From the IMG/VR virus record IMGVR_UViG_3300033144_004391, positions 1-46,130 of that record: a DNA stretch of 46,130 bases; one strand, given 5' to 3'. The notes below the pieces were generated by a model, which saw nothing but the letters and a program-made list of their open reading frames with translations, had not been told where the DNA came from and searched no databases. Below are positions 45,409-46,130 of the stretch, one piece after another (positions within the stretch are counted from its first letter, which is position 1; every line of letters begins with the position of its first letter). The DNA is from a virus. The translations under genes were made by a program, and so were the position numbers.

Positions 45409-46130
45409 ACATTAGTCCTTGAGCCATACGCTGTTGGGCCATCTGGCAATAATCCTGCGATATATCGATTCCAACAAAATCCCGATGTAGCCTCCGCGCT
45501 GCTACAGCGGTTGTTCCAGAACCCATGAACGGGTCTAAAACAGTTCTGGCTGTGGTGGACGAGATAACCCGCTCGATAAGAGCTACAGGGAAAGGGGCGG
45601 GGTGCTTGTTATCTCGTTCTTGCCCAAATTCCCAGACATCGCCACAAGCATTTGCTTTCTTCGCTAGCTTAAACTTTGGCTTTGCAATCAAATAGATGAC
45701 CTCATAGGTGGGCAGGAAATATCCGGGGTTGAAATTTATCCCCCCTTTTCTTCTCCAAATGATGATTTGCCTTACAGGGAAACCGGAGACAATATCATTT
45801 CTATCTTGCAATAGCCCCGCTTGCACCCGCCACTTATGATTATAAAATATCGCCCCGTGGTCAGGTATTATCCTCATCATCTCTGTGAGACAAGCTCGTT
45901 GCCAAGCCACATATTCGTCGTGAGGCATATTGTCATCGTAATGCGAATAGCCCTTTATCAGAGCGGCGTTAGCCCACTTGCCTCCCCGACCGTCTTTCAT
46001 CCCATTACCAGTCGAATTTTTAAGATTGTAGGGCGGCGAAGTAACTATTAACTCTACGGCACCATCTGGTATCTGTTTCATTACGCCGACGGTATCCCCG
46101 CAAATAAACTGATTATTAAAATCGTCCGGG
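45386..46130 (-). CDS. DNA methyltransferase, beta class (5' end outside window)
   Basis: The frame is open to the right edge and 248 residues are visible. Reading from the edge, FICGDTVGVMKQIPDGAVELIVTSPPYNLK gives the catalytic T-S-P-P-Y motif, and near the end VLDPFMGSGTTAVAARRLHRDFVGIDIS gives the SAM-binding F-x-G-x-G motif with the ribose-binding Asp. Catalytic motif first and SAM motif last is the beta order. S-P-P-Y is common in N4-cytosine enzymes but also in N6-adenine ones. Only a few residues should be missing. It probably protects phage DNA from restriction; no endonuclease is seen. Confidence 0.92.
   Translation of the reverse strand, partial: PDDFNNQFICGDTVGVMKQIPDGAVELIVTSPPYNLKNSTGNGMKDGRGGKWANAALIKGYSHYDDNMPHDEYVAWQRACLTEMMRIIPDHGAIFYNHKWRVQAGLLQDRNDIVSGFPVRQIIIWRRKGGINFNPGYFLPTYEVIYLIAKPKFKLAKKANACGDVWEFGQERDNKHPAPFPVALIERVISSTTARTVLDPFMGSGTTAVAARRLHRDFVGIDISQDYCQMAQQRMAQGLMFGLESDR

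Noticed and set aside
1-46130. tRNA genes, integrase, repressor or insertion sequences
   Set aside because: I found no cloverleaf-like segment, recombinase catalytic pattern or transposase, though weak cases can be missed by eye.

Overview
This window is a tailed-phage (Caudoviricetes) genome segment. Every gene I accept lies on the minus strand, so transcription runs from the right edge to the left edge. The evidence is a terminase large and small subunit, a full replisome, a phage-type recombination set, a nucleotide-metabolism gene, two DNA methyltransferases and a dense block of tiny early-type genes. I saw no integrase, repressor, tRNA or rRNA, so a lytic phage is likely. The host cannot be named; strong AGGAG-type ribosome sites and rho-independent terminators only say it is bacterial.

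Layout, in transcription order (right to left). 46.1-44.0 kb: a DNA methyltransferase cut by the window edge and two probable virion proteins. 43.7-35.2 kb: about twenty small proteins of mostly unknown function, many in one-gene cassettes made of a terminator hairpin, a conserved promoter-like motif, an AGGAG site and a gene. 35.2-34.7 kb: a non-coding interval with three 44-45 bp direct repeats. 34.7-23.5 kb: replication initiator, helicase loader, DnaB-type helicase, primase, a MoxR-type AAA+ ATPase with a VWA partner, a candidate SSB, HU and a family A DNA polymerase. 23.4-13.2 kb: SF2 helicase, RecA/UvsX-like recombinase, PD-(D/E)XK resolvase-like protein, zinc-ribbon winged-helix protein, class II ribonucleotide reductase broken by a -1 frameshift, D12 adenine methyltransferase, Cas4-like nuclease, HTH protein and RuvC-like resolvase. 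13.2-10.1 kb: small unknowns, a sigma-70-like factor and a ParB-like protein. 10.1-0 kb: virion assembly, with a 796-residue putative internal head protein, small and large terminase, a zinc ribbon protein, a methyltransferase-like protein, a probable packaged ADP-ribosyltransferase and further probable structural proteins.

How it fits together: the initiator, loader, helicase, primase, polymerase and SSB form one replication module. The initiator gene carries four perfect 16-bp inverted repeats followed by a 28-nt purine-only stretch, which closely resembles the origin inside lambda gene O. Two promoter-like motif families (CGGTA-N8-TAG and GTCCATCATCG...TATA) sit at operon heads and suggest staged transcription; the phage sigma-like protein is a natural candidate reader of one of them. 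Three proteins near the terminase start with a short hydrophobic leader ending in LxE|A, the T4-type prohead protease site. Two of them share a 40-bp identical DNA segment over that leader, and one carries ADP-ribosyltransferase motifs. I infer a modular tag that loads effector proteins into the capsid.
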